Below the pieces are notes generated by a model. It worked only from the letters and a program-made list of their open reading frames with translations. It was not told the DNA's origin and ran no database searches. From NCBI RefSeq assembly GCF_018070025.1, contig NZ_JAGPYQ010000001.1:1240001-1304000 (forward strand): a stretch of 64,000 nt of DNA, given 5' to 3'. The stretch comes from Streptomyces liliiviolaceus. Lineage in GTDB: Bacteria; Actinomycetota; Actinomycetes; Streptomycetales; Streptomycetaceae. The translations under genes and the position numbers were made by a program. How positions within the stretch are numbered: position 1 is the stretch's first letter; each line of letters starts with the position of its first letter. Positions 9,924-18,745 of the stretch are shown in pieces.

Positions 9924-10006
9924 GGTTCCGCGGAGGGCGGGCCGGCGCGTTCAGCCGTTCGGGGTTCACGAGTGGCAGGGGCATCGGTTCCGGCTGAGCA
10001 TGAGGC

Positions 10007-10678
10007 ATGGCCGAGGTACCGAGTGGCGGCCCCTGGGGGCCTGAATACGACGACAGGCGGGCCCACGCGGCCCGCGACCCGCGCCGATCCGGCGATCTCC
10101 ACGAACCGGACCGACTCGAAGGTCCCCTTTTCCTGCTCTCCCGCACCGCCTGGCAGGCCGTACTGGCCGCCGGGATCGCCGCGCTGGCGCTCGGCCTCAT
10201 GATGCTGGTGTGGCCGAAGGCGACGCTGCTCGCGGCGGGCGTGCTCTTCGGGCTCTATCTGCTCTTCAGCGGCGTGCTCCAGCTGGCCTCCGCGTTCGGG
10301 ACGCACACGGCGACCTCCCTGCGGGTGATGGCGTTCATCAGCGGGGCGCTGTCGATCCTGCTGGGCCTGTTCTGCTTCCGCGGCGCGATGCAGTCGATCC
10401 TGCTGCTCGGGCTGTGGATCGGCATCGGCTGGCTGTTCCGCGGTGTCACGCACACGCTGGCCGCCGCGTCCGACCCGACCGTGCCCGCCCGGGGCTGGCA
10501 GATCCTCCTCGGGATCCTCAGCTTCCTCGCCGGTGTCGTGCTGATCGTCTCCCCCTTCGAGTCGGTGGCCGTCCTCACCGTCGTCGGCGGCGCCTGGCTG
10601 CTGGCCCTCGGCGTCACGGAGATCATCACGTCGTTCCGGATGCGCGAGCGGGCCCGGACCGTACCGCGCGCGCTCTGA
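10007..10678 (+). CDS. HdeD/DUF308-family membrane protein
   Basis: 223 residues. After a hydrophilic, charged N-terminus (1-48) there are six hydrophobic segments in three pairs (AVLAAGIAALALGLMML, LLAAGVLFGLYLLF, VMAFISGALSILLGLF, ILLLGLWIGIGWLF, ILLGILSFLAGVVLIV, VLTVVGGAWLLALGV), the DUF308 pattern. HdeD in E. coli is an acid-resistance membrane protein; the role in Streptomyces is unknown. Confidence 0.85.
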   Translation: MAEVPSGGPWGPEYDDRRAHAARDPRRSGDLHEPDRLEGPLFLLSRTAWQAVLAAGIAALALGLMMLVWPKATLLAAGVLFGLYLLFSGVLQLASAFGTHTATSLRVMAFISGALSILLGLFCFRGAMQSILLLGLWIGIGWLFRGVTHTLAAASDPTVPARGWQILLGILSFLAGVVLIVSPFESVAVLTVVGGAWLLALGVTEIITSFRMRERARTVPRAL

Positions 10679-10846
10679 GCGGGACGGGATGGCGTCGTAC
10701 GCGCCCGGACCGACCCGGGTTCCGGTACCTGCCCGGGTCCCGGTACCTACCCCGGTACCGGCCCTGGCCCGCCGCTCTACGCCGAACGGGCGGTTCTGCG
10801 GGCGCGGCCGATGCGCCGGGCCCTCCGACCGGGGACATGACCTCTC

Positions 10847-11305
10847 ATGAGCCCCGACCGGAGCCTCGACCGGAATCCGTACAGGAGTCCCGACAGGAGT
10901 CCTGGCCGAAGTTCTGGCCGGAGTCCTGGCCCGGGTCCTGACCGGTTCGTCGCGTGTGCTCCGCGCCGGAACGCCCGGCAGCGGTTCCTCGTGCTGCTCG
11001 CCGCACTGCTGTGCGCGTTGTGCGCGATGGGTGCGGCCGGTTCGGCGGGCGGGCACAGCGGGATCCGTACGGCCCCGCCCGCCGCGGTCTCCACCGAGCC
11101 CGGTCTCGAACACCCGCATGACGTCCTGGACACCGCTTTCCGGTCGGCCGCCCGTCAGGGCCACCGTCCCCCGGTGCACCAGCGCCCGGCGGGGCGGTCC
11201 GCGCACCGCCCGGCCGCGGCCACCGCGCGCCCCCGCTCACGGGGCCGCGCGCTCCATCACGCTCCTGCCCCGCGCGCCCTGCGCTGCATGGTCCTCCGCT
11301 GCTGA
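10847..11305 (+). CDS. small hypothetical membrane-anchored or secreted protein
   Basis: 152 residues. A repetitive N-terminus (SPDR/SPGR repeats) precedes a hydrophobic stretch (RFLVLLAALLCALCAMGAAGSA) that could be a signal peptide or anchor; the rest is Arg/His/Pro-rich and ends ALRCMVLRC. No family recognised. Coding bias and the clean hydrophobic segment support it, but there is no clear Shine-Dalgarno and the true start may be downstream. Confidence 0.4.
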   Translation: MSPDRSLDRNPYRSPDRSPGRSSGRSPGPGPDRFVACAPRRNARQRFLVLLAALLCALCAMGAAGSAGGHSGIRTAPPAAVSTEPGLEHPHDVLDTAFRSAARQGHRPPVHQRPAGRSAHRPAAATARPRSRGRALHHAPAPRALRCMVLRC

Positions 11306-11364
11306 GGAGCCCGGCTCCGACCGGACCGCTCTCCCTCCCCCAGCAGCACGAGAGGACTCTCTCC

Positions 11365-11559
11365 ATGCCGATGGACCCGTACGCGATCCTGCACGCCCTG
11401 GTGCGCGCCGAATCTCTCCGCAACGCCCCGAAGACGCCCCCTGAAACCGGCCGGGCCGCACCGAACCCGAACCCGAGCGCGAAAGCGAAGCCGACACCGT
11501 CGTCGGCTTCGGCTTCGGCTTCGGAGCCGGTCCCGTTCCGGAATCGCGAGCGCGACTGA
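11365..11559 (+). CDS. small hypothetical protein (64 aa)
   Basis: 64 residues, with GAGGA 8 nt before the ATG. The first 20 residues (MPMDPYAILHALVRAESLRN) form a plausible amphipathic helix; the remainder is a Pro/Ser/Ala-rich tail containing the repeat SASASAS. It lies 59 bp after the preceding small gene. No function suggested by sequence. Confidence 0.45.
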   Translation: MPMDPYAILHALVRAESLRNAPKTPPETGRAAPNPNPSAKAKPTPSSASASASEPVPFRNRERD

Positions 11560-11609
11560 ATCAGCGACTGAATCAGCGACCGAGTCGATGAGGTCGGCTG
11601 AACCGACCG

Positions 11610-11639
11610 CGGGGGCGGGCCACGGCCGGTCCGCCCCCG
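11610..11639. terminator. hairpin between convergent genes
   Basis: CGGGGGCGG pairs with CCGCCCCCG across a 12-nt loop, between the small gene ending at 11559 and the HerA-like gene ending at 11667. Probably a bidirectional terminator; there is no T-run, as is usual in Streptomyces. Confidence 0.55.
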
Positions 11640-11666
11640 TCCTCGCCGCCGGGGAAGCGGTTCCGG

Positions 11667-13346
11667 CTACCGCCTGCGCCGGGCCGTACCGAAGACCGAC
11701 CGGGTGATCTCGCGCCCGATCTGCGTACCCAGGCTGCGGGCGAGCGACTTGAAGACCCCGCTGCGGACGACCTGCTGGACGACGGAGGGGTCCTGCTCGG
11801 TCTTCCGGGCAGCTCGGCCGGCGCCCGCACCCTTCTCGGGCTCCGCCTGCGCATCCGCAGGCCGAGCTGTCCGCTCAGTCGCCTGCGCGGACGCTTCCGC
11901 CTCCCCCGCCCGGAGCTTCTCGTACGCCGATTCGCGGTCGACCGCGAGGGCGTACCGCGCGTGCAGCGGCGACTGTTCGACCGCCCGGTCGAGGACCGCC
12001 GGGTCCACCGGGCCCATCAGGGACTCCGGCGCCCGCAGCCGCGTCGCCGCGACCGGTGTCGGCGCGCCCTTCTCGCTGAGGACGGTGACGACGGCCTCCC
12101 CGGTGCCGAGGGCGGTGAGGACCTCCTCCAGGTCGTACGGGGAGTCCGGGAAGGTCTTCACCGTGGCCTTGAGCGCCTTCTGGTCGTCGGGGGTGAAGGC
12201 GCGCAGCGCGTGCTGGACGCGGTTGCCCAGCTGGGCGAGGACGTCTCCGGGTACGTCCTTGGGGGTCTGCGTGACGAAGAAGATGCCGACCCCTTTCGAG
12301 CGAATCAGCCGGACGGTCTGCGTGATCGAGTCCAGGAAGGCCCGGGACGCGTCGCTGAAGAGCAGATGCGCCTCGTCGAAGAAGAAGACGAGCTTCGGCT
12401 TGTCGACGTCACCGACCTCGGGGAGGTCGTGGAAGAGATCGGCGAGGAGCCACATCAGGAACGTCGAGAAGAGCTGCGGTTTGTCCTGCACGGCGGGCAG
12501 TTCCAGGACGGAGACCGTTCCCCGGCCGTCCGCCGCCACCGTCAGCAGCTCGTTCGTGTCGAACTCCGGCTCCCCGAAGAACGGGCTCATCCCCTGGGCC
12601 TCGAACGCGGTCAGCGAGCGCAGGATCACTCCGGCCGTGGCGGGGGACAGCCCGCCGATGCCCTTCAGCTCGGGCTTTCCCTCGTCGGAGGTGAGGAAGG
12701 TGACCACGGCCCGCAGATCCTTCAGGTCGACCAGTTCCAGGCCCTTCTGGTCGGCGTAGTGGAAGATCAGGCCGAGCGATTGCTCCTGCGTCTGGTTCAG
12801 CCGGAGCACCTTGGACAGCAGGACCGGGCCGAAACTCGTGACGGTCGCGCGTACAGGGATGCCGTGGCCCATGCCTCCGAGGGCGTAGAACTCGCACGGG
12901 TAGCCGGCCGGCGTCCACTCCTGGCGGACCTCCGAGGCCCGCGTCCGCACCTTGTCGTTCTCCTGGCCGGGCGCCGAGATGCCGGAGACGTCACCCTTCA
13001 CATCCGCAAGGAACACCGGCACGCCCTGCGCCGAAAGCTGCTCTGCGATGAGCTGCAGGGTCTTGGTCTTGCCGGTACCGGTGGCTCCGGCCACCAGCCC
13101 GTGCCGGTTGAGCATCCCCAGCGGGATCCGGATCTGCGCGTCCGGCAGACACCGCCCGTCCCAGAGCAGAGCCCCCAGATCGAGCGCGGCCCCCGGAAAG
13201 CCGTACCCGGAGGCGATCTCCAGGGCTTGCGGCGGCAGGGCGGAGGCGTCGCCGGGAGCGGCGGGTGCCCCGGCCGTGCCGGTCCCGGCGGTCCCGGCGG
13301 TCCCGGCGCCGGATGTCCTCGTCGACCGCGTTTCACTGTCAGTCAT
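11667..13346 (-). CDS. HerA-like ATPase (DUF853 family)
   Basis: 559 residues; AGGGG lies 6 nt before ATG 13346. Walker A GATGTGKTKTLQ near residue 93 and Walker B LVFFFDEAHLLF are clear, followed by SKGVGIFFVTQTPKDVPGDVLAQLGNRVQHALR, typical of DUF853. The C-terminal 120 residues are an Ala/Glu/Lys-rich, probably disordered region ending in a basic tail. The family is related to HerA/FtsK hexameric ATPases; cellular function is not established. Confidence 0.88.
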   Translation of the reverse strand: MTDSETRSTRTSGAGTAGTAGTGTAGAPAAPGDASALPPQALEIASGYGFPGAALDLGALLWDGRCLPDAQIRIPLGMLNRHGLVAGATGTGKTKTLQLIAEQLSAQGVPVFLADVKGDVSGISAPGQENDKVRTRASEVRQEWTPAGYPCEFYALGGMGHGIPVRATVTSFGPVLLSKVLRLNQTQEQSLGLIFHYADQKGLELVDLKDLRAVVTFLTSDEGKPELKGIGGLSPATAGVILRSLTAFEAQGMSPFFGEPEFDTNELLTVAADGRGTVSVLELPAVQDKPQLFSTFLMWLLADLFHDLPEVGDVDKPKLVFFFDEAHLLFSDASRAFLDSITQTVRLIRSKGVGIFFVTQTPKDVPGDVLAQLGNRVQHALRAFTPDDQKALKATVKTFPDSPYDLEEVLTALGTGEAVVTVLSEKGAPTPVAATRLRAPESLMGPVDPAVLDRAVEQSPLHARYALAVDRESAYEKLRAGEAEASAQATERTARPADAQAEPEKGAGAGRAARKTEQDPSVVQQVVRSGVFKSLARSLGTQIGREITRSVFGTARRRR

Positions 13347-13519
13347 TTCAGGCCCCTGTTCCCGGGTTTCCCGAGACCGTTCTCGGGCCGTTTCCTAACG
13401 GATCATGAACGGGTGATCTGGGAGAATTACCGGTTTGCCCATATTTACGACGTCATTTCCAGCGTCGCACTCCGGCGCCATGGCTGCGCCCGGAAGCTCT
13501 TGGCCGGTAGGCTTTCCGT

Positions 13520-13816
13520 GTGATCTTCAAGCGCATCGGAAACGGACGGCCGTACCCCGACCACGGCCGGGAAAGCACCCGGCAGTGGGCGGATGTCGCG
13601 CCGCGCCCGGTCCGCCTCGATCAGCTGGTGACGACCAAGGGCCAGCTCGACCTGGAAACGCTGCTCGCCGAGGACTCCACGTTCTACGGCGACCTCTTCG
13701 CGCACGTCGTGAAGTGGCAGGGCGACCTGTACCTGGAGGACGGCCTGCACCGCGCCGTCCGCGCCGCGCTCCAGCAGCGCCAGGTGCTCCACGCCCGCGT
13801 CCTCGAACTGGACTGA
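13520..13816 (+). CDS. conserved 98-aa protein, ParB/Srx-like; often labelled VapB-family antitoxin
   Basis: 98 residues from GTG 13520. As I recall, homologues are commonly annotated as a type II VapB-family antitoxin, but there is no toxin gene beside it here and no AbrB or ribbon-helix-helix motif that I can see. The segment WQGDLYLEDGLHRAVRAALQ instead resembles the DGxHR nucleotide loop of ParB/sulfiredoxin-type proteins (inference). It is strongly acidic and basic mixed, soluble, without signal peptide. Divergent from the HerA-like gene. Confidence 0.75.
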   Translation: MIFKRIGNGRPYPDHGRESTRQWADVAPRPVRLDQLVTTKGQLDLETLLAEDSTFYGDLFAHVVKWQGDLYLEDGLHRAVRAALQQRQVLHARVLELD

Positions 13817-14051
13817 GCCCCTCCCTCGCCCGGCCCGGTCCGCCCCCGGGTGGCCGACGCCTGCCCGGGGAGCCCTCTCGGCCCCCGCGCGCACCGACCC
13901 CGCCCGGGGTCGACCCCCGCGCGCATTAACCCGTCCGGGGCCGGTCCCCGCCCGGCCGCCCCCTGCCCGGGTTGGCCCTTTTGGGTTGGACTGAGCCCCG
14001 GTCAATGATCATCTAGTAGGCATCGTCGCTCCGGCGCACTACGCTGCGCCC

Positions 14052-14690
14052 ATGAGCATGCTCACTCCCCCTGGCATGGGCGGCCAGTACCGGATCACGG
14101 GGGACAAGTACCCACGGATGCGCAGAAACCGGGGGCGCCGCAGGATCGTGCTCGCGGTCGCCGCCTCCGTCACCGCGCTCGGACTGGCCGGCTGGGGGAC
14201 CCTGCAGCTCATCGACGTCTTCACGGGCGGCGGCGACAAGGCGTCCGCGGCCGGGACGGCACCGGGCTGCAAGACGTCCCCCTCGCCCTCCGCGAGCCCG
14301 GTCAAGGCCCTGCCCGAGCCCGGCCGGATCACCGTGAACGTCCTCAACGCCACGGCCCGCAAGGGCCTCGCCAAGGACACCGCGGACGCGCTGAAGAAGC
14401 GCGGCTTCAAGATCGGCGAGGTGGGCAACGCGACCAAGGAGTACGACAAGAAGGTCGACGGGGCCGGCATCGTGCTCGGCGCGAAGGCCGCCGCCGACGC
14501 CGCCCTTCCCGTCCTCGCGACCCAGCTCGCTGGTGCCGAGCTGAAGACCGACACCCGGGCCAGGCCCACGGAGGTCGACCTGATCCTCGGCAAGGCCTAC
14601 AAGGCCCTGACGACGAAAGAGGACGCCGACGACGCGCTGACCGCTCTGGCCAAGCCCGCACCGGCGCCCTCGACGAAGAAGGACTGCTGA
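14052..14690 (+). CDS. membrane-anchored LytR C-terminal domain protein
   Basis: 212 residues. Short basic cytoplasmic N-terminus (RMRRNRGRRR), one transmembrane segment (IVLAVAASVTALGLAGWGTLQL, about 35-57), a Ser/Pro linker, then a LytR_C domain (ITVNVLNATARKGLAKDTADALKKRGFKIGEVGNA) facing outside. In cell-wall LCP ligases this domain is an accessory module; here it stands alone, so the role is unknown. Sits beside the 98-aa protein gene. Confidence 0.85.
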   Translation: MSMLTPPGMGGQYRITGDKYPRMRRNRGRRRIVLAVAASVTALGLAGWGTLQLIDVFTGGGDKASAAGTAPGCKTSPSPSASPVKALPEPGRITVNVLNATARKGLAKDTADALKKRGFKIGEVGNATKEYDKKVDGAGIVLGAKAAADAALPVLATQLAGAELKTDTRARPTEVDLILGKAYKALTTKEDADDALTALAKPAPAPSTKKDC

Positions 14691-14738
14691 GGACTGCTGG
14701 GGACTGCTGAGGAAGAGCTGCTGAAGAGGGACCGATGA

Positions 14739-14761
14739 GGACCGCCGGGAGAAGGCGGTCC
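14739..14761. terminator. terminator between LytR_C gene and upp
   Basis: GGACCGCC, 7-nt loop, GGCGGTCC: a perfect 8-bp stem between convergent genes (ends 14690 and 14790). Confidence 0.7.
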
Positions 14762-14789
14762 GGTCGGTCCGGCTGTTCGTTCGGTCCGG

Positions 14790-15425
14790 CTACTCGGCCG
14801 CGCCGTACATGCGGTCGCCCGCGTCGCCCAGGCCCGGGACGATGTAGCCGTTCTCGTTCAGCCGCTCGTCGACCGACGCGGTCACGACGGTCACCGGGGC
14901 GCCCGCGAGGTCGCGCTCCATGACCTCGACGCCCTCGGGGGCGGCGAGCAGGACCACGGCCGTCACATCGTCGGCGCCGCGCTTGATCAGCTCCTGGATC
15001 GCCGCGACGAGGGTGCCACCGGTGGCCAGCATCGGGTCCAGGACGTACACCTGGCGTCCGGAGAGGTCCTCGGGCATACGGGTCGCGTACGTGGACGCCT
15101 GGAGCGTCTCCTCGTCGCGGATCATGCCGAGGAAACCCACCTCGGCGGTCGGCAGGAGCCGCACCATGCCGTCGAGCATGCCGAGGCCGGCACGCAGGAT
15201 CGGTACGACGAGGGGGCGCGGGTGGGACAGCTTGACGCCCGTGGTGGGGGACACCGGGGTCTCGATGTCGACCTGCTCGGTGCGCACGTCCCGCGTGGCC
15301 TCGTACGCGAGCAGGGTGACCAGCTCGTCGGCGAGCCGACGGAAGGTCGGGGAGTCGGTGCGGCGGTCGCGCAGCGTGGTGAGCTTATGAGCGACCAGGG
15401 GGTGGTCGACGACGTGGAGACGCAT
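14790..15425 (-). CDS. upp: uracil phosphoribosyltransferase
   Basis: 211 residues from ATG 15425 (a GTG two codons earlier is possible). Converts uracil and PRPP to UMP in pyrimidine salvage. The PRPP-binding loop [17 protein letters not shown] and the uracil-binding C-terminus GDAGDRMYG are intact, and the N-terminus [18 protein letters not shown] is typical. Full family length. Confidence 0.97.
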   Translation of the reverse strand: MRLHVVDHPLVAHKLTTLRDRRTDSPTFRRLADELVTLLAYEATRDVRTEQVDIETPVSPTTGVKLSHPRPLVVPILRAGLGMLDGMVRLLPTAEVGFLGMIRDEETLQASTYATRMPEDLSGRQVYVLDPMLATGGTLVAAIQELIKRGADDVTAVVLLAAPEGVEVMERDLAGAPVTVVTASVDERLNENGYIVPGLGDAGDRMYGAAE

Positions 15426-15576
15426 GTCCACCAGGGTATCCGGGCCCGTCCAGGGCGCCCGTCGCCCGTCGCCACCTGGGTCGAGAACACTTCGCCGATG
15501 CCACCGCGCAAACCTCCGCTGGCATCAAACCGCCCGTCGGGGGGAAAGTGGGAGTGACCGACTGGGGGTGTTGCCG

Positions 15577-15759
15577 ATGCCGGACCCGGAGCGACAGAAC
15601 CGGGAAGACCTGGAGAGCGACGCCCAGCGCCGCAGGCGCAGGGCCCAGTTCCTGCGGGAACTCACGGAGGCTCGCGAGCTGCGCGACAGGGTGCAGCCGC
15701 GCCGCGCGAAAACGGCCCGCCTGCGCCACGCCATGCGCATGCGCACGTTCCGCTGGTAG
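15577..15759 (+). CDS. small highly basic conserved protein (60 aa)
   Basis: 60 residues, very Arg-rich (DAQRRRRRAQFLRELTEARELRDRVQPRR), helical throughout, ending MRMRTFRW. GGGGGTG lies 7-8 nt before the ATG; a GTG at 15568 is in frame. Short, basic and helical suggests nucleic-acid or ribosome contact, but this is inference. I recognise it as a protein conserved in streptomycetes of unknown role. Divergent from upp. Confidence 0.6.
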   Translation: MPDPERQNREDLESDAQRRRRRAQFLRELTEARELRDRVQPRRAKTARLRHAMRMRTFRW

Positions 15760-16542
15760 CGCCACCCCGACGCACCCGCGCCCGCGCCCGAAAACCACGG
15801 GCCGAGCGCCCCGCCACCGGGCAGCCTCGGCCGGCCACCGGCACGGCCCACCGGGGTGAGCCGGATGCCCCACCGCAGGGCAGCCGCCGGCCAGTAGCCA
15901 CGCCACTCGGTCGGCGACCGCGGGCCGGAAGCCCAACCGCCGAACGCCGGCCGAGGGGGCTGCTGCCAAGCGCAAGCCCCTAGCCGCTAGCCGCTAGCCG
16001 CTAGCCGCAGGCAGATTGCGGAGGTCGCACCACAGGCCGCCCGGGCTGGACGGATGCCCCACTGCCGGGCAGCCGCAAGGTAGGCGGCAGGACGGCTCGC
16101 AGCCGTGGTCGCAGGCAGGAATCCGGAGCCGCGCCACACGCAGGGCAGATGGTCCGGTGTCGGGGGAAGCGGGTTCGTCCGCGCGGTGAAGTGCGTCCGG
16201 GCAGCCCCGGGGGCCGTCCGTCGGCACGCCCGTAGGGGCATCGTGGTGCGACCCGCCGGGCAGCGGTCGGGCAGGCGCGTACGAAGGCGGGGTCCGGCGG
16301 CGTACGATCCCGCTGTCGGTGGGCGCCGGGCGCCCAGGTGAGGCCATGCGGCGGTGTGACGCACGCGCCACGCGACCGGGCGTGGGAACGCGACCGGGAC
16401 ACAGCGAGCCGAAGACCTCTCCTGAACGCTCTGTTTCTGCCACGATTCCGAGTGGGCGGGGCTCGGAGCACGTATCCCCCGCCCACAACCTCCGCCGGGG
16501 GGACCCCCAACCGGCACGCCTAGGACCAGTGGGAGAGTCACG
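15760..16542. other. gene-free interval with repeats
   Basis: I see no convincing coding region in these 783 bp. It holds four 7-bp repeats TAGCCGC (15981-16008) and two related blocks beginning CGGATGCCCCAC (near 15863 and 16050), each followed by a GGGCAGCCGC stretch. Possible remnant sequence; nothing firmer can be said. Confidence 0.5.
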
Positions 16543-17094
16543 GTGTACTTCGCCGCACTGCTCGCGCGCACCGAAGACGGGTGGGAAGCGAGCGACACAG
16601 AGCTCGACGATGTGGAGACCCTGTCGGATCTAGCCGACCTGGCCCGCGAAGCCTCGGTCGACGACGACACGGTGCTCGTCTTCATCGAGCAGGAGGACGC
16701 GTGGTTCGGAGTCGTCCGCGTGGACGGCGAGGAGGACCCTCGCATCTACGTCTCGGACGGCGCGGCCGCGGCCCGCAGTTCGTACGGCGAGATCCTGCTC
16801 ACGGACGAACTGCTCGGACGGGAGCCCGGCGACGACGACGTCGCCGACCTGGACTCCCTCGACCTCGACGGCACGGAGGACGGTGAACCCGAGGACGAGA
16901 CCGACGACGAGGAGGACGACGTCGGCACCACCTCCAAGGGTGAGACCGTGCCGTCCGGACCCATCGGAGACCGCGAGGTCCTCACCGATCTCGGTGTGAG
17001 CGAGAAGGAGTTGCTGGCCCTGGACAGCACCGACGCGCTCGGCGAGATCGCCGAGGTCCTCGGGGCGGCAGAGGTCCTGGAGACCGTCCGCTGA
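16543..17094 (+). CDS. tRNA adenosine deaminase-associated protein
   Basis: 183 residues from GTG 16543 (GGGAG 8 nt upstream). Matches the actinobacterial family named for its constant position next to tadA: MYFAALLARTEDGWEASDTELDDVETLSDLADLAREA, later VLVFIEQEDAWFGVVRVDGEEDPRIYVSDG. The middle (about 105-135) is an Asp/Glu-rich acidic spacer. No enzymatic motif; a regulatory or scaffold role with TadA is assumed from context. Confidence 0.88.
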   Translation: MYFAALLARTEDGWEASDTELDDVETLSDLADLAREASVDDDTVLVFIEQEDAWFGVVRVDGEEDPRIYVSDGAAAARSSYGEILLTDELLGREPGDDDVADLDSLDLDGTEDGEPEDETDDEEDDVGTTSKGETVPSGPIGDREVLTDLGVSEKELLALDSTDALGEIAEVLGAAEVLETVR

Positions 17095-17192
17095 CTCCGC
17101 CGAACACACAGGAGGAACAGGACCCCGCCGAAGGTCCCGTACCCGTTCCCGTTCCCGTACAAGATCCTGTACGTGACCGCTGGCGGCCCGCG

Positions 17193-17624
17193 ATGCGGCT
17201 CGCCCTGGAGCAGGCCGAACTCGCGGGCCGCGGCAAGGACGTACCCGTCGGCGCCGTGGTGCTGGCCCCGGACGGCACGACGGTGCTCGCCACCGGGCAC
17301 AACGAGCGTGAGGCGGCCGGTGACCCGACCGCCCACGCCGAGGTGCTGGCGCTCCGCCGGGCCGCCGCGAGGACCGGGGAGTGGCGGCTCACCGGCTGCA
17401 CGCTCGTCGTCACCCTCGAACCCTGCACGATGTGCGCCGGCGCGCTCGTCCAGTCCCGTGTGGACCGGGTCGTCTACGGCGCCCGGGACGAGAAGGCGGG
17501 CGCGGCCGGCTCCCTCTGGGACGTCGTACGCGACCGCCGGCTCAACCACCGGCCCGAAGTGATCGCCGGGGTGCTCGACGACGAGTGCGCCCGGCTGCTC
17601 ACCGAGTTCTTCAGGGGCCGCTGA
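17193..17624 (+). CDS. tadA: tRNA-specific adenosine(34) deaminase
   Basis: 143 residues. Zinc-dependent deaminase converting A34 to inosine in tRNA-Arg(ACG), a tRNA that is itself encoded in this window (38506-38578). HAEV supplies the zinc His and proton-shuttle Glu, and PCTMC the two zinc cysteines. ATG 17193 is the first canonical start in frame. A good AGGAGG (17109-17114) lies about 80 nt upstream with no ATG/GTG start behind it, and the codons between (including the conserved-looking RDRW just before the Met) read like protein, so the true N-terminus may be longer. Confidence 0.93.
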   Translation: MRLALEQAELAGRGKDVPVGAVVLAPDGTTVLATGHNEREAAGDPTAHAEVLALRRAAARTGEWRLTGCTLVVTLEPCTMCAGALVQSRVDRVVYGARDEKAGAAGSLWDVVRDRRLNHRPEVIAGVLDDECARLLTEFFRGR

Positions 17625-17667
17625 ACCGATTTCCGAGCACGGCCCATCGTGGGCTAGGATCTCTCTC

Positions 17668-17752
17668 GGTAGCGTGTCCGAGCGGCCGAAGGAGCTCGCC
17701 TCGAAAGCGAGTGTGGCGCAAGTCACCGAGGGTTCAAATCCCTCCGCTACCG
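17668..17752 (+). tRNA. tRNA-Ser (CGA)
   Basis: 85 nt without CCA. Acceptor GGTAGCG/CGCTACC, anticodon loop CTCGAAA giving CGA, long variable arm typical of serine tRNA, T-loop TTCAAAT. Confidence 0.95.
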
Positions 17753-17760
17753 CAGATAGA

Positions 17761-17793
17761 TGAAGGGCCCGGTCCACTGGACCGGGCCCTTCA
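17761..17793. terminator. terminator after tRNA-Ser(CGA)
   Basis: Perfect 16-bp inverted repeat TGAAGGGCCCGGTCCA with its complement and a 1-nt centre, 9 nt after the tRNA. Confidence 0.8.
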
Positions 17794-17934
17794 TGCTGCC
17801 CCGCCCCGCCTCATTGAAAGATCGTCAGATCAACTGCCCGGGGTTACACTCGCCGCCGACAACAGGGGTCCCCATGGGCACAGCAGTCACAGGGGCACAA
17901 GCGGGCACAGAAGCAGGCACACGGGGAGGCCGCG

Positions 17935-18114
17935 ATGGCGGTGAATTCGAAGAAGATCGCCGTCTACGTAGTCGTGGTCTTCGTGCTGTACGTGATCATC
18001 ACCGACCCCGAAGGAGCGGCGGACTACGTCCAGATAGGCTTCGAGGGCATCTCGAACGCCGCCCAGTCCGTCGGTGACTTCATGACCTGGATCGCCGACG
18101 GGGCCAAGGACTAA
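17935..18114 (+). CDS. small single-span membrane protein (59 aa)
   Basis: 59 residues. GGGGAGG lies 5 nt before the ATG. One hydrophobic segment near the N-terminus (IAVYVVVVFVLYVII, residues 8-22) after a short basic start, then a soluble outer part of about 35 residues rich in Asp/Gly/Ala, ending ADGAKD. I recognise it as a conserved streptomycete small protein next to the Dabb and sigF genes; function unknown. Confidence 0.75.
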   Translation: MAVNSKKIAVYVVVVFVLYVIITDPEGAADYVQIGFEGISNAAQSVGDFMTWIADGAKD

Positions 18115-18205
18115 GGACTGGCGAGCGGCCGCACCATCGCCGTCCCCTCCGTCCCCACCCCGTATCCCCGTATCCCCCGTTTCCCCGTTCGTCCTGGGAG
18201 TGCAC

Positions 18206-18499
18206 GTGATCCGCCACCTGGTCCTCTTCAAGCTCAACGAAGGTGTCGAGCGGGACGAGCCCCGTGTCGTCGAGGGCGTCGCCGCCTTCCGTGCGCTCGG
18301 CGACTCGATTCCCGAACTGCAGTTCTGGGAGTGCGAGTGGAACATCACCGACCGCCCCATCGCGTACGACTTCGCGATCAACTCGGCGGTCGAGGACACG
18401 GACGCGCTCAAGCGGTACATCGAGCACCCCGCCCACCAGGCGGGCGTCGCCCTGTGGCGCGAGTTCGCCACGTGGGTGATCGCCGACTACGAGTTCTGA
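18206..18499 (+). CDS. Dabb-family (stress-responsive A/B barrel) protein
   Basis: 97 residues from GTG 18206 (GGGAG 5 nt upstream). Typical Dabb start MIRHLVLFKLNEG and the FWECEWNITDRPIAYDFAINSAVEDTDALKRYIEHPAHQAGV block. Small dimeric ferredoxin-like barrel; members range from cyclases to stress proteins, so no specific reaction is assigned. Confidence 0.9.
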   Translation: MIRHLVLFKLNEGVERDEPRVVEGVAAFRALGDSIPELQFWECEWNITDRPIAYDFAINSAVEDTDALKRYIEHPAHQAGVALWREFATWVIADYEF

Positions 18500-18745
18500 G
18501 CCGCGGCACAGCACACCCCGCGCGGAACACCGGCCCCTCGCCCGAACGGCGGGGGGTTCTTTCATGCGCTTTCACGTCCCGGACCCCGAGCGGACCTCAA
18601 CACGGAGTGATGAGGTGCTTGCACACAGTGCACATGTCTTGTGATGCTATGACCGCTTTTGACCGATGAGTTGACGCATGTGTCTGACGGACGTCGTTCG
18701 GACTTGTGTTTTCACGGGTTGACGGACCCAGAGGTGGAGTTGACC

